Part shown: one piece after another, positions 37,187 through 45,366 of the stretch
Layout of the letters: the number at the start of each line of letters is the position of its first letter
How positions within the stretch are numbered: position 1 is the first letter of the stretch
NCBI GenBank assembly: GCA_011523845.1
Contig: WTFV01000252.1
Span: 1-64,000 of the forward strand
Length of the DNA: 64,000 nucleotides
Direction: 5' to 3'
Source of the DNA: Acidobacteriota bacterium
Lineage (GTDB): Bacteria; Acidobacteriota; Vicinamibacteria; Vicinamibacterales; UBA8438
Notes under the pieces: model-generated
The model's database searches: none
Told to the model about the DNA's origin: nothing
What the model saw: only the letters and a program-made list of their open reading frames with translations
Translations under genes and position numbers: made by a program

Positions 37187-37500
37187 TCGTTGGCTCCGGT
37201 AGTTGTCGGGGAGACCTGCCCCGGTTGTCCTGCGGCCCGGCGGCCGGTCCCGGGCCTTTCTTCCGCCCGGCTGCCGCCGGGCCCGATCCGTACGAACTTC
37301 TTCCGATCTCTTCGGGCCGCGATCTCGCGCTGAAGCTGCGCGGCGAGCGCCCGCCCGCGCTTGCTCCTGGCCCGCGTCGAGGCTGTCTCGAGCGCGGCGC
37401 TCACCTCGGTCGTCGGACCCGCTATCGCGTCCCGGTCCGTCAGCTTCTTCGGGAGCGTCAGGCACACGTCGGTCCATGCGAAGCTGTCGGCCTCGATCAT
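37168..37500 (-). CDS. Hypothetical protein
   Basis: 110 aa ORF MIEADSFAWTDVCLTLPKKL... Confidence 0.45.
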   Translation of the reverse strand: MIEADSFAWTDVCLTLPKKLTDRDAIAGPTTEVSAALETASTRARSKRGRALAAQLQREIAARRDRKKFVRIGPGGSRAEERPGTGRRAAGQPGQVSPTTTGANECHDTA

Positions 37501-37570
37501 CGGTTCGTCTCCTGTCTCCGCTTCGGGGTCGGTGTTCCGGCGGCGCTTGCGTCCTCGGCGTCGATGCCGC

Positions 37571-37813
37571 TCAGGTCCTGACCCATCCGCTCCTCCAGCG
37601 GCCGACCAGGCCCCGGCGCTGCATCCGCCCCAGGACGCCGCCCGCGGCCAGCGCGGCGGCCTGCGGCTTCATGCGGTGGCCGGGCCAGATGTGGTCGGCG
37701 ACGGTTGCCGTGTACGTCGGCTGGACCTTGTCGAGCGCGGCCAGCACGCGGCGCTCGCATTCCTCGCGCGGCACTGGTTCGCGGACTCTCCGAATCAGGC
37801 TGCGTCCCGGCAT
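37571..37813 (-). CDS. Small putative winged-helix-like protein
   Basis: MPGRSLIRRVREPVPREECERRVLAALDKVQPTYTATVADHIWPGHRMKPQAAALAAGGVLGRMQRRGLVGR. Confidence 0.5.
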   Translation of the reverse strand: MPGRSLIRRVREPVPREECERRVLAALDKVQPTYTATVADHIWPGHRMKPQAAALAAGGVLGRMQRRGLVGRWRSGWVRT

Positions 37814-37850
37814 GTCTTCTTCCGGGAGAGACGTGCAGCGGTCGCCTTCC

Positions 37851-38429
37851 TCAGTGTGGTTGCGCTTTCAGCGTCCTCGGCCGTCCGGTCCGGATCTGTT
37901 CGGTCAGCCGCTTGATGGCTTCCTCCAGCCTGATCGGCCGGTATCCGGTGTGCTCCACGCAGACGTTGCAGTGGCGCGGGGTGGGCGACGTCCGCTGGTG
38001 GATGTGCCCGTGCAGGTTCCCGATGACCGTTATCCTGCCGGGTTCGTCGGTCCCGGCGTTGTACAGCGGCGCGTGGCTGAGCACCACGCCGGGGGCGTCC
38101 CTGCCCGGTCCCGGGAGCCTTTGCAGGCCGGTCACTCGCGTGAAGGCGGCGGTCATGCGCGGTGTGACCCGGTCGTGGTTGCCGGCGATGAGCACGATCC
38201 GGCCGTGCAGCCGTTCGGCGATCCGCTCGATGCGGCGGTTCATCGCTGGCCCGGAGAAGTCGCCCAGGTGGTACACCGTGTCGCCTTCGCGGACGGTCTC
38301 GTTCCAGTTGGTCACGAGCGTCTCGTCCATCTCGCCGATGGTGCGGAACGGCCGTTCGGCGTGGCGGATGATGTTCGGGTGTCCGAAGTGGGTGTCGGAA
38401 ACAACCCATGTCCGGGGCGGTGTGGGCAT
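37851..38429 (-). CDS. Calcineurin-like metallophosphoesterase
   Basis: WVVSDTHFGHPNIIRH...VYHLGDFSG...IVLIAGNHDRV...GVVLSHAPL...NLHGHIH. Confidence 0.85.
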   Translation of the reverse strand: MPTPPRTWVVSDTHFGHPNIIRHAERPFRTIGEMDETLVTNWNETVREGDTVYHLGDFSGPAMNRRIERIAERLHGRIVLIAGNHDRVTPRMTAAFTRVTGLQRLPGPGRDAPGVVLSHAPLYNAGTDEPGRITVIGNLHGHIHQRTSPTPRHCNVCVEHTGYRPIRLEEAIKRLTEQIRTGRPRTLKAQPH

Positions 38430-38475
38430 CAGGGCTCTCGGGTCGTTGCGCGGTGGAGCTCGCGCCCGCGCGTTG

Positions 38476-38985
38476 TCAGCCGTTCTTGTTCGCTCGGAGC
38501 GGTCCTGGCGGGTTCTGGTTGTCGGCCGCTGCTGCGGGACGTTCCGACACCCCAGCGTGCAGCAGCGAATCGCTGCGCGTTTCCGTGATCCTGCATTCGA
38601 GCTCGACGGTCTCCTGTTGGATCTTCTCGGCCGTGTCGGCGGGGCGTTGCACGCCGTCCCGGGCGAGCAGCAGGGTCGCGTCGGTCCGGTGGCGCCGCCA
38701 CGCATCGCTCAGCCGGTACAGCTCGCGGTCGCGTTCGGTGTCGTTGGCGGCCAGGTTCACGATGGTCGCGATCAGTAGTCCGGCGGCCAGGGCGATCGTT
38801 GCTCCGCCGGTTCCGCCGGGCATTTCGATCATGCTGGCGGCGGCCGTCGCCAGCGCGCCGAGTGCGACCGCGCCCTTGAGCGCCTTCGAGAGAGTCCTTC
38901 TGTTGCATTTGCGCCTCTCGAACTCGGCGTGATGTCTGTGGGCTTCGGCGCGCAGCGCCAGCAGGCGGTCTCGCGTGGTCGTCAT
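38476..38985 (-). CDS. Two-TM protein, SLATT-like topology
   Basis: LSKALKGAVALGALATAAASMIEMPGGTGGATIALAAGLLIATIVNLAANDTERDRELYRLSDAWRRHR. Confidence 0.4.
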   Translation of the reverse strand: MTTTRDRLLALRAEAHRHHAEFERRKCNRRTLSKALKGAVALGALATAAASMIEMPGGTGGATIALAAGLLIATIVNLAANDTERDRELYRLSDAWRRHRTDATLLLARDGVQRPADTAEKIQQETVELECRITETRSDSLLHAGVSERPAAAADNQNPPGPLRANKNG

Positions 38986-39234
38986 GGTCGGGCGCCTTTC
39001 GCGAACCTGACGAACTGGTTCTCGGCTTCTGCGGATTCGGTGTCCCGCCGCTTCCGCGGGCATGTCGAGTCGAACCTGCGGGGCTTCTCCTGGCCGCATC
39101 GGCGGCAGGGGTTCTGGCTGTCGAGGTCCCACTCGTGACCGTAGCGATCTGTCCAGATCATCCCGTGTTCCCTGTCCGGCTTGGAGGACTCCTGGTGTCC
39201 GTGTGCGCGTGCTTCCCGCTGTGCGTCGAGCCGC

Positions 39235-39960
39235 TCAGCCGTCTTGCTCGATTGGCGGAACCTGTTTCCGCTCGGGGCTGTACCGCATCAGGTACAGCGT
39301 CAGGGTTCCCTTGTACCCGCGGAAGCGCTCGTTGCGCTCGACGTACCCGTTGCCGAGCCGCCGTACCGGCGTCCAGCCCTCGAGGAACAGCGCTGCGAAG
39401 GCCTCGCGGGCGCAGTCGACGCCCCAGTGCTCCTCGTCCTCGTCGTCGTCGAAGTCGGACGCTCTCCATGCGCCGTGCTCCACCAGGCGCCACCAGCATG
39501 CCGGGAGCCAGGTGGCCTTCTCGCTGCCCGCGTCCAGCAGGTACTCGGTGTCGTCCACGTGGTACGGGCGCTTGCCGGCGGCGAGGTCCTCCGCCAGTAC
39601 CTGCGCGTTCGCCCAGACCAGCGTCTGGAGGTTCCCGAACATCCCTTCGTACGTGCCTTCGCACACCTCGATGTCGAGGGGGTTGCCGTCGGCGTCGGTG
39701 TCCTCGATGGTGGCGTGCGGGCCGTAGGCCGTTCCGCTGAACGTGTAGCCCTCGGCCACGTACCGTGCTTCGGCGCGGTCGGCGGCTTCGATGTCGTCGT
39801 CTTCCAGCCCGGACGGGTCGGCGTTGGCGTACAGCGGTACCCAGGCCGCGGGCATCGCCTCGGTCTCGATCCATGGCTTCGTGCCGGGTGGGCGCTCGGT
39901 CGCGTCACGTCCGGGCGGTCCGTAGCGGGCGGGGGAGTCGGTCGTCCTGGTGGTTTCCAT
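39235..39960 (-). CDS. Hypothetical acidic protein
   Basis: 241 aa ORF METTRTTDSPARYGPPGRDATERPPG... Confidence 0.55.
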   Translation of the reverse strand: METTRTTDSPARYGPPGRDATERPPGTKPWIETEAMPAAWVPLYANADPSGLEDDDIEAADRAEARYVAEGYTFSGTAYGPHATIEDTDADGNPLDIEVCEGTYEGMFGNLQTLVWANAQVLAEDLAAGKRPYHVDDTEYLLDAGSEKATWLPACWWRLVEHGAWRASDFDDDEDEEHWGVDCAREAFAALFLEGWTPVRRLGNGYVERNERFRGYKGTLTLYLMRYSPERKQVPPIEQDG

Positions 39961-40021
39961 AGGTTCTTTCGCTGGCGGCTGCGCCCCGGCGCCGTCCCGT
40001 GCGCGGGTATCAGCGGAGGTA

Positions 40022-40231
40022 TCAGCGGGTCGTGAAGCTCACGTATCCGTGGGTCTCCATCAAGACTGCGACCTTCTCGTCGAGCATGACCTGCACGGTC
40101 CGTCCTTCGGCCTCGGCGTCGTCGATCGCGGTCTGGATGCGCCTGGCGAGGGTGTGCTCGTCGTCGGCTTCGTACGTCGCCCTGGCGAGTCCGTTCCTCC
40201 CTCCGCCGATGTGCACGATGGTTGCTTCCAT
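40022..40231 (-). CDS. Hypothetical protein
   Basis: 69 aa ORF MEATIVHIGGGRNGLARATYEADDEHTLARRIQTAIDDAEAEGRTVQVML. Confidence 0.5.
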   Translation of the reverse strand: MEATIVHIGGGRNGLARATYEADDEHTLARRIQTAIDDAEAEGRTVQVMLDEKVAVLMETHGYVSFTTR

Positions 40232-40273
40232 GTTCGGCTTGCCTTAGTCGTTTCCTGCGGCGCGCCGGCTGGG

Positions 40274-40580
40274 TCAGTGACGGGCGCCCGCGACCGGCGC
40301 CTGCGCTGCCGTTGCGCTGCCCGTTGTGCGCAGCTGCTCTACCTCCGCGAGCGCCATGCGGGCCTCGCAGCGCTCGATGACGCGTACGAGCCCGAAGGGG
40401 TTGTCGCGCCGGATCGCGTACGAGCCGTCGTCACGGATCGGTTCGTCCCTGGTGTCGAACTCCAGCTCCGCCAGGATGTCGCGCAGGACCTGGCGGGTCT
40501 TCTTCGTTCGGGGAACGATCAGGAACGAGCCGTCCGGCGGTTGCAGCACGCTGTAGTGGGGTGTCTCGTGGATGGGTTCC
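40274..40580 (-). CDS. Hypothetical protein (TTG start)
   Basis: LEPIHETPHYSVLQPPDGSFLIVPRTKKTRQVLRDIL... Confidence 0.4.
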
Positions 40581-40686
40581 AAGGCGGGGTCCTCCGGTTC
40601 GGAGCGGGGGCGCCCGGCGTCGGCCGGGGGGCGCGGCCGCCTGCCGCCGGACGTGTCCCGCGGTAGTCCGTGGGGAGCGTGTGGGC

Positions 40687-41142
40687 TCAGTCCTCGTCCG
40701 ACAGCATGATGGTGGCGACGGCCTCGCCGGCGTCGCCGGGGCCGATGACGAGCTTGAGCGTGCGCAGGCGCCGGCGGCCGTGTCCCGGCCGCGGCACGAC
40801 GATGACCTGGAACAGGGCGGGGGAGGCGCGGCTGCCGCTGCGTGCGATCTCGCGGCTCCTGCAGGCTGCCATCCAGAGCATGTCCCAGAGGCGGCCGTCC
40901 TCGTCCTGGTGGAACCGTGGCTTGCGGCGCGTGTCTTCTTCGGTCCAGCGCACGCACTGGTCCTGGACGGCCGCGGTGATGGCGACCGGGACCTTGAACC
41001 CGGCCTCGCGGGCCGTTTCGGTGACGTCGACGAGCGTGCCGTCGCGGAGGCCGTCGGCTCTGGTGTAGCGGTGCACGACGGGGGTGTTCTCGAAGAGGTG
41101 CGAAGCTCCGGGCGAATGCGGAGCGGTTGCGGTGGCACTCAT
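40687..41142 (-). CDS. DUF6573-like protein
   Basis: RYTRADGLRDGTLVDVTETAREAGFKVPVAITAAVQDQCVRWTEED. Confidence 0.65.
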   Translation of the reverse strand: MSATATAPHSPGASHLFENTPVVHRYTRADGLRDGTLVDVTETAREAGFKVPVAITAAVQDQCVRWTEEDTRRKPRFHQDEDGRLWDMLWMAACRSREIARSGSRASPALFQVIVVPRPGHGRRRLRTLKLVIGPGDAGEAVATIMLSDED

Positions 41143-41333
41143 TTGTGGCGGTTTCCGGGGGCTGGCGGTCTTCTCGATGTTCCGGTCGGGAGTGTGGGGC
41201 CCGGCGGCCGGGCGGAGTGCGTCCGGATGTGCGGTTGGAGGCGGTCCTCGATCCGGACGGAGCCGTCCGCGTGCGCACCGGGGCAGCGCGGTTGCTCGTT
41301 CGATAGCGATCTTCGACGCGCTGTGGCCCTTCG

Positions 41334-42839
41334 TCAGGTTGCGTGGTGGGCCAGCCGCTCGGCCTCCTGGATGTCCGCGCTGCTGGTTTCCGGGTTTCCT
41401 CGCAGGTCGGCGATGGTGCGCGCCAGGCGGACCACGTTCGTTGTCCGTTGTGTATCGAGGGTGGATTGCATCTCCTCGATGCGCAGCTGCGCGTCGAGCG
41501 TGTGCCGTCCTTTGGCGAGCAGCGCATTCAGGTCGGCTCGTGCGTTCGTCGTCGTTCCTCCGTACCGGCGGTGTTGTGCGTCGCGTGCTGCCTGGATCCG
41601 CATGCGGCGCCAGTGTTCCTCTTCTCCTTCGCCCGGCGTCGGGGAGCCTTGTCTGCTTGCGTAGGGCTCGTAGGGCACGGCGACGGCGGCCTGGAAGGTG
41701 TCCTGCAGTGGATGGTGCCGCCGCAGGCGTGTGGTCAGCACCGTCGCCGTGTCCTCGTCGGCGGCAAGCATGTTGCCGATCAGCAGCGTGTCGGCGGGCA
41801 TCGTCCCGGTCCGGTCCGCGATCGTCCCGGTCCGGGCTGCGGCGCGCAGTGGCTCGAGCGTGTCCCTGCGGAACTCGTCCAGCTGTTCGAGGTAGAGGAT
41901 TCCTCCGTGGGCGAGCGTTGCCTCGCCGGGTGAGGCCGGTGTGGCGGTCTCGCCGTTCTCGCCGTTTCTGCCGTCGCTGCCGCCGTTGGCGTTTCCGGCG
42001 ATGCTGATGCGGCTGGCCGTGTAGTGCGGCGCGCGGAAGGGCCGCTCGCGGGTGCCGGTCTCGTCGGGGGCGAGGAGTCCGGCTATCGAGCGCGCGGTCG
42101 TGAGCATTCTCCACGTGTCGGTCGGGAGCGGGCCCGCCCATCGGGCGACCCGCCGGGCGAGCGGCCCGATGGGGGCGAGGTGATGGCTTGCGATCAGCAG
42201 CGGGTGGCCGCCGGCGATCGCGATCTCGAGCGCCCGCTTCGCGTCCAGGTAACCGGGGATCGGTTCCTGCCGCTCCGGCTCGCGCCAGTGGCCGGCGTCT
42301 TCCGGGCGCAGGGTCTCGGTCTGCTCGCCGTTGCATACCGCTCGAACGAGCGCGCCGAGGTCGTGGCGCAGGAGGGCCTCGACGGGGCCGGCGCAGGCGG
42401 CCTCGGCCCGCTGCGCAGCGGGTCCGATCAGGTGTCGCGCGAGCTGGGCGCACAGGCCGGCGATCGGGAACATCCCGCGCACGGGCGTCAGCGTCCCGCG
42501 CGTGTCGATGCTCCCCACGGTGAGCGTTCCCGTCAGGCGGGCCGGATCGATCCTGCCCGCGGCGGTCAGCACGCCGAGTGCGACGGGCAGGTCGTGGAGC
42601 GCGGTGTTTCGCTCGGTCGCGGGCGTCGCCGCTACCGAGAACCTTCCCCTCGGGAGGGTGATTCCGCTCTGTCTCAGGCCGGTCTGCACTCGTACCCTTG
42701 TTTCGGCTGCGGTCCTTCCCAGCCCGGAGATCTCGAGTTGAAAGGGGCCTGCGGCGGATCTTCGTTCGACCCGCACCTCGGCGGGCCGTGGCCGCAGGCC
42801 GTCGACGACGGCCGTGCGCACGGTTGTGATGTTCATCAC
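41334..42839 (-). CDS. ComM/YifB-like Mg-chelatase-family protein with degenerate Walker A/B
   Basis: MMNITTVRTAVVDGLRPRPAEVRVERRS...FQLEISGLGRTAAETRVRVQTGL...RPFRAPHYTAS...ATLAHGGILYLEQLDEFRRDTLEPLR. Confidence 0.7.
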   Translation of the reverse strand: MMNITTVRTAVVDGLRPRPAEVRVERRSAAGPFQLEISGLGRTAAETRVRVQTGLRQSGITLPRGRFSVAATPATERNTALHDLPVALGVLTAAGRIDPARLTGTLTVGSIDTRGTLTPVRGMFPIAGLCAQLARHLIGPAAQRAEAACAGPVEALLRHDLGALVRAVCNGEQTETLRPEDAGHWREPERQEPIPGYLDAKRALEIAIAGGHPLLIASHHLAPIGPLARRVARWAGPLPTDTWRMLTTARSIAGLLAPDETGTRERPFRAPHYTASRISIAGNANGGSDGRNGENGETATPASPGEATLAHGGILYLEQLDEFRRDTLEPLRAAARTGTIADRTGTMPADTLLIGNMLAADEDTATVLTTRLRRHHPLQDTFQAAVAVPYEPYASRQGSPTPGEGEEEHWRRMRIQAARDAQHRRYGGTTTNARADLNALLAKGRHTLDAQLRIEEMQSTLDTQRTTNVVRLARTIADLRGNPETSSADIQEAERLAHHAT

Positions 42840-42989
42840 GGTTCTCGGGGTTCGCGTGGTCAGCGCGTTGCCGGCTGCGGTGTCCGGGTCTTGTTCGCTG
42901 GGACGAGCGGTCCCTTCCGGTTGCAGCCGGCCGGGGCCGGTATCTCCGCCGCCGTCGGCGGTGGTCGTGGTCCGTTGCGTGTCGGGGAG

Positions 42990-43090
42990 CGGCCACGTGC
43001 GGGGCGGTGACAGTGGCGCTCAGGTCCCGTTCGACGTGCCGGTCGGGGTGGACCGATCCGGCTGCGGGTAATGCGGTGGCGGGGCGTTAC
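42990..43090. repeat. About 100-bp intergenic repeat, copy A
   Basis: GTGCGGGGCGGTGACAGTGGCGCTCAGGTCCCG...GATCCGGCTGCGGGTAATGCGGTGGCGGGGCGTTACT; matches 45260-45360. Confidence 0.7.
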
Positions 43091-43431
43091 TCCGCGGGTT
43101 CGGCCGATGGGATGACGGCGCGCTCGAGCGTGTCGAGGCGCTGGTCGATGCGGGCGAAGCCCTGCTCGATGGTGCGCATGCGCTCGTCCAGGCGGTGATA
43201 GTTCTCGAGCATCTCGTCGCGCAGGCGGTCGATGCGGCCGGTCAGCTCGTCTCGGAGACCGTCGATACGGTCGTCGATCTGCGCGCTCAGTTCCGTGTGG
43301 ACGTTGTCGATCCGTGTGTTCAGCCTGCGGACCTCGGTTTCGACGTTGCCGATGCGGTTCATGACCAGGCTGCCGAGCGCGATCGCGGTTGCGAGGATCG
43401 TGCCGATGATGGCCTTCGTGTCCGTGGTCAT
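43087..43431 (-). CDS. Membrane-anchored coiled-coil protein
   Basis: MTTDTKAIIGTILATAIALGSLVMNRIGNVETEVRRLNTRIDNVHTELSAQIDDRIDGLRDEL. Confidence 0.65.
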   Translation of the reverse strand: MTTDTKAIIGTILATAIALGSLVMNRIGNVETEVRRLNTRIDNVHTELSAQIDDRIDGLRDELTGRIDRLRDEMLENYHRLDERMRTIEQGFARIDQRLDTLERAVIPSAEPAE

Positions 43432-43441
43432 CGTGGTGACT

Positions 43442-44167
43442 CTACTCCTTCGGTGTGCTGGCCGCAATTCTCTGGGTCGGCGTGGCTGTGCCGTGATTTC
43501 GAGAGTGGCCTTCCGGGTTCCCGGATTGCGGTTCGATGCCTTGCCGCGCAGGTTGCGGCTGACCGTGCCCTTGCCTGCCGAGGGGCCACCGGTGCCTGAA
43601 GTCGCGGCGCTTGATCTTCGCTCGGCGCCCGTCGGGGTGGTGCCAGACGATCCCCTCGTGCGGGTAGCGGCCCAGGTACGTCCGGAGGATGTCGAACGCG
43701 GTCTGCGCGACGCAGCCGGCGATCCGCGGCGGCCTGGCGATCTGCAGCTCGTTGCTGTCGTGCGGGATCAGGATGTGCCGGTCCAGGTTCTCGGTGTTCC
43801 CCTGGACCTTGGGCCCGACCAGTTCGTAGGTCCTGCCGTGCGGCGGCGGTACGCCGATCTCGGTTCCGTTGATGCCCTCGACGAAGTACCGGTCGCACGG
43901 ATCCGTCGGCTGTATGGGCACCCAGCCGACCTCCTTGCCGGTCTCTTCGTCGGTCTCGACGTGCTGGAACCCGGCCGGCGGTGTCCGCCCCGGCTTGACC
44001 TCGCGCCGCTTGTAGGCGTGGCCGCCGCGGATGAGTACCGGTGTGCCGTCGACCTTGCGCGTGGCCGTGCCCTTGCCCTGCAGTACCCAGTCGCATCCGT
44101 CGGAGAGCACGGGCTCGATCTCGTGAGTCTGCCGGTTCCGTACGAAGAGTGTCGGAATCTTCTGCAT
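43442..44167 (-). CDS. RNA ligase-like (nucleotidyl transferase) protein
   Basis: CDWVLQGKGTATRKVDGTPVLIRGGHAYKRREVKPG...TYELVGPKVQGN...EGIVWHHPDGRRAKIKRRDF; K-x-DG and IVWxxPDG-KIK motifs. Confidence 0.7.
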   Translation of the reverse strand: MQKIPTLFVRNRQTHEIEPVLSDGCDWVLQGKGTATRKVDGTPVLIRGGHAYKRREVKPGRTPPAGFQHVETDEETGKEVGWVPIQPTDPCDRYFVEGINGTEIGVPPPHGRTYELVGPKVQGNTENLDRHILIPHDSNELQIARPPRIAGCVAQTAFDILRTYLGRYPHEGIVWHHPDGRRAKIKRRDFRHRWPLGRQGHGQPQPARQGIEPQSGNPEGHSRNHGTATPTQRIAASTPKE

Positions 44168-44436
44168 CGCTGTACCTGTGTGGATTGTGGTCAGCTCCGG
44201 TTTGCTCCCGGGCTGCGTCGTGACCGGACATCGGTATCGGCCACGTGTTTCGCGCCGGCGCGTCGTGCAGCTTGAGGATGCGTCCTCGCTGCGTGTCTGA
44301 TCTCGCGTGCTGCGGCCTGGCGCGCCCGCTTCGAAGCGAGCCGCTTCCCGGTGCGCGGCGGCAGGTCGCCGCACAATCGGCACCGGCATCGCCCGTGGGT
44401 GCGCCGTCGCGCCGCCCGGTCGGATCGCTTCACTCG

Positions 44437-45097
44437 TCAGCTCCGGGGTTGCGGCCGGTCTGCCGGCGCCGTGGCCTTCGCCGGCCTGATGGATCCGTCG
44501 GGCTGCTCGAAGCCCCACTGCTGGACGCGCCGTCCGGTGGCGAACAGCGTCATCGCCGGGACCCGCGCCACGGATCCGTCGTTCGGTGCCGGCCCCTGGC
44601 GGAGCCGGATCCGGTGGCGGTGCGCCCGCCGGGCGCAGCACGATGCTCCGGTTCTCGATGATCGTCCTTCCGTGCGGCGTGTGCTCGAAGACGGGGCCGC
44701 CGTCCAGCAGCAGCGAGGCCGACGGCCACGGGTGATTGTGGAAGCCCTCGGGGTCGTCGTTGTCGAAGACGTGGACGTAGAGGCCGTTCTGGCCACGTTC
44801 GTTCTCCGTCTCCTCGCGCCGGAGCCACCAGCGGCGCATGTAGACCGGGCTTCCTTCCTTCTCGGTCAGCAGCGTCAGGTCCGGCTCGTGGCCGCTGACG
44901 GGGACCAGCGCGCGGTTTATCTCCATCACCTGGTCGATGGTGGCCCGCCGGGCGCCGATCCAGGCCCGCGTGCGGATCGCTCCGCTCGCCTCGTTCATCT
45001 CGCGCGCCAGCGCCCGCAGGTCGAGGCCGGGGGCGAGGACGCGTTCGACGGCTTCGGCCAGATCGGTGCGCAGCGTGTCGGGCAGTCTGGTGCTCAT
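44437..45097 (-). pseudogene. Cupin-like protein with a frameshift near 44635
   Basis: LYVHVFDNDDPEGFHNHPWPSASLLLDGGPVFEHTPHGRTIIENRSIVLRPAGA, then HRHRIRLRQGPAPNDGSVARVPAMTLFATGRRVQQWGFEQPDG in another frame. Confidence 0.5.
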
Positions 45098-45130
45098 TGC
45101 GGTTCTCGTGTGGAGCGTAGGGGCGCCGGT

Positions 45131-45240
45131 TATTTCTGCGGGAGCCGCGCCAGCCGGGCCTTGAGCCCGATGGCGACCACGGCGCGGGGCCTGGTGCGCA
45201 GCATCCGGCGTACGATGGTCACCGCGTCGTGGCACATGCC
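45131..45240 (-). pseudogene. Duplicated 3' fragment of the HNH gene at 47709
   Basis: About 110 bp nearly identical to 47709-47818 (GGGAGCCGCGC-AGCCGGGCCTTGAGCCCGATGGCGAC-ACGGCGCGGGGCCTGGTGCGCAGCATCCGGCG). Confidence 0.75.
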
Positions 45241-45259
45241 GTCGGCGGTAGTTGAGAGA

Positions 45260-45360
45260 GCGGCGAGGTGCGGGGCGTGACAGTGGCGCCCAGGTCGCAG
45301 TCAACGTGCCGGTTGGGTGGATTGATCCGGCTGCGGGTATGCGGCGGCGGGGTGTTACTG
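45260..45360. repeat. About 100-bp intergenic repeat, copy B
   Basis: GTGCGGGGCGTGACAGTGGCGCCCAGGTCGCAG...GATCCGGCTGCGGGTATGCGGCGGCGGGGTGTTACT. Confidence 0.7.
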
Positions 45361-45366
45361 CCCTGT

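Noticed and set aside
38476-38985. Firm SLATT/CBASS-like assignment for the 2-TM protein
   Set aside because: Only topology matches; no adjacent CD-NTase or SLOG partner in the immediate operon, so kept as low-confidence.
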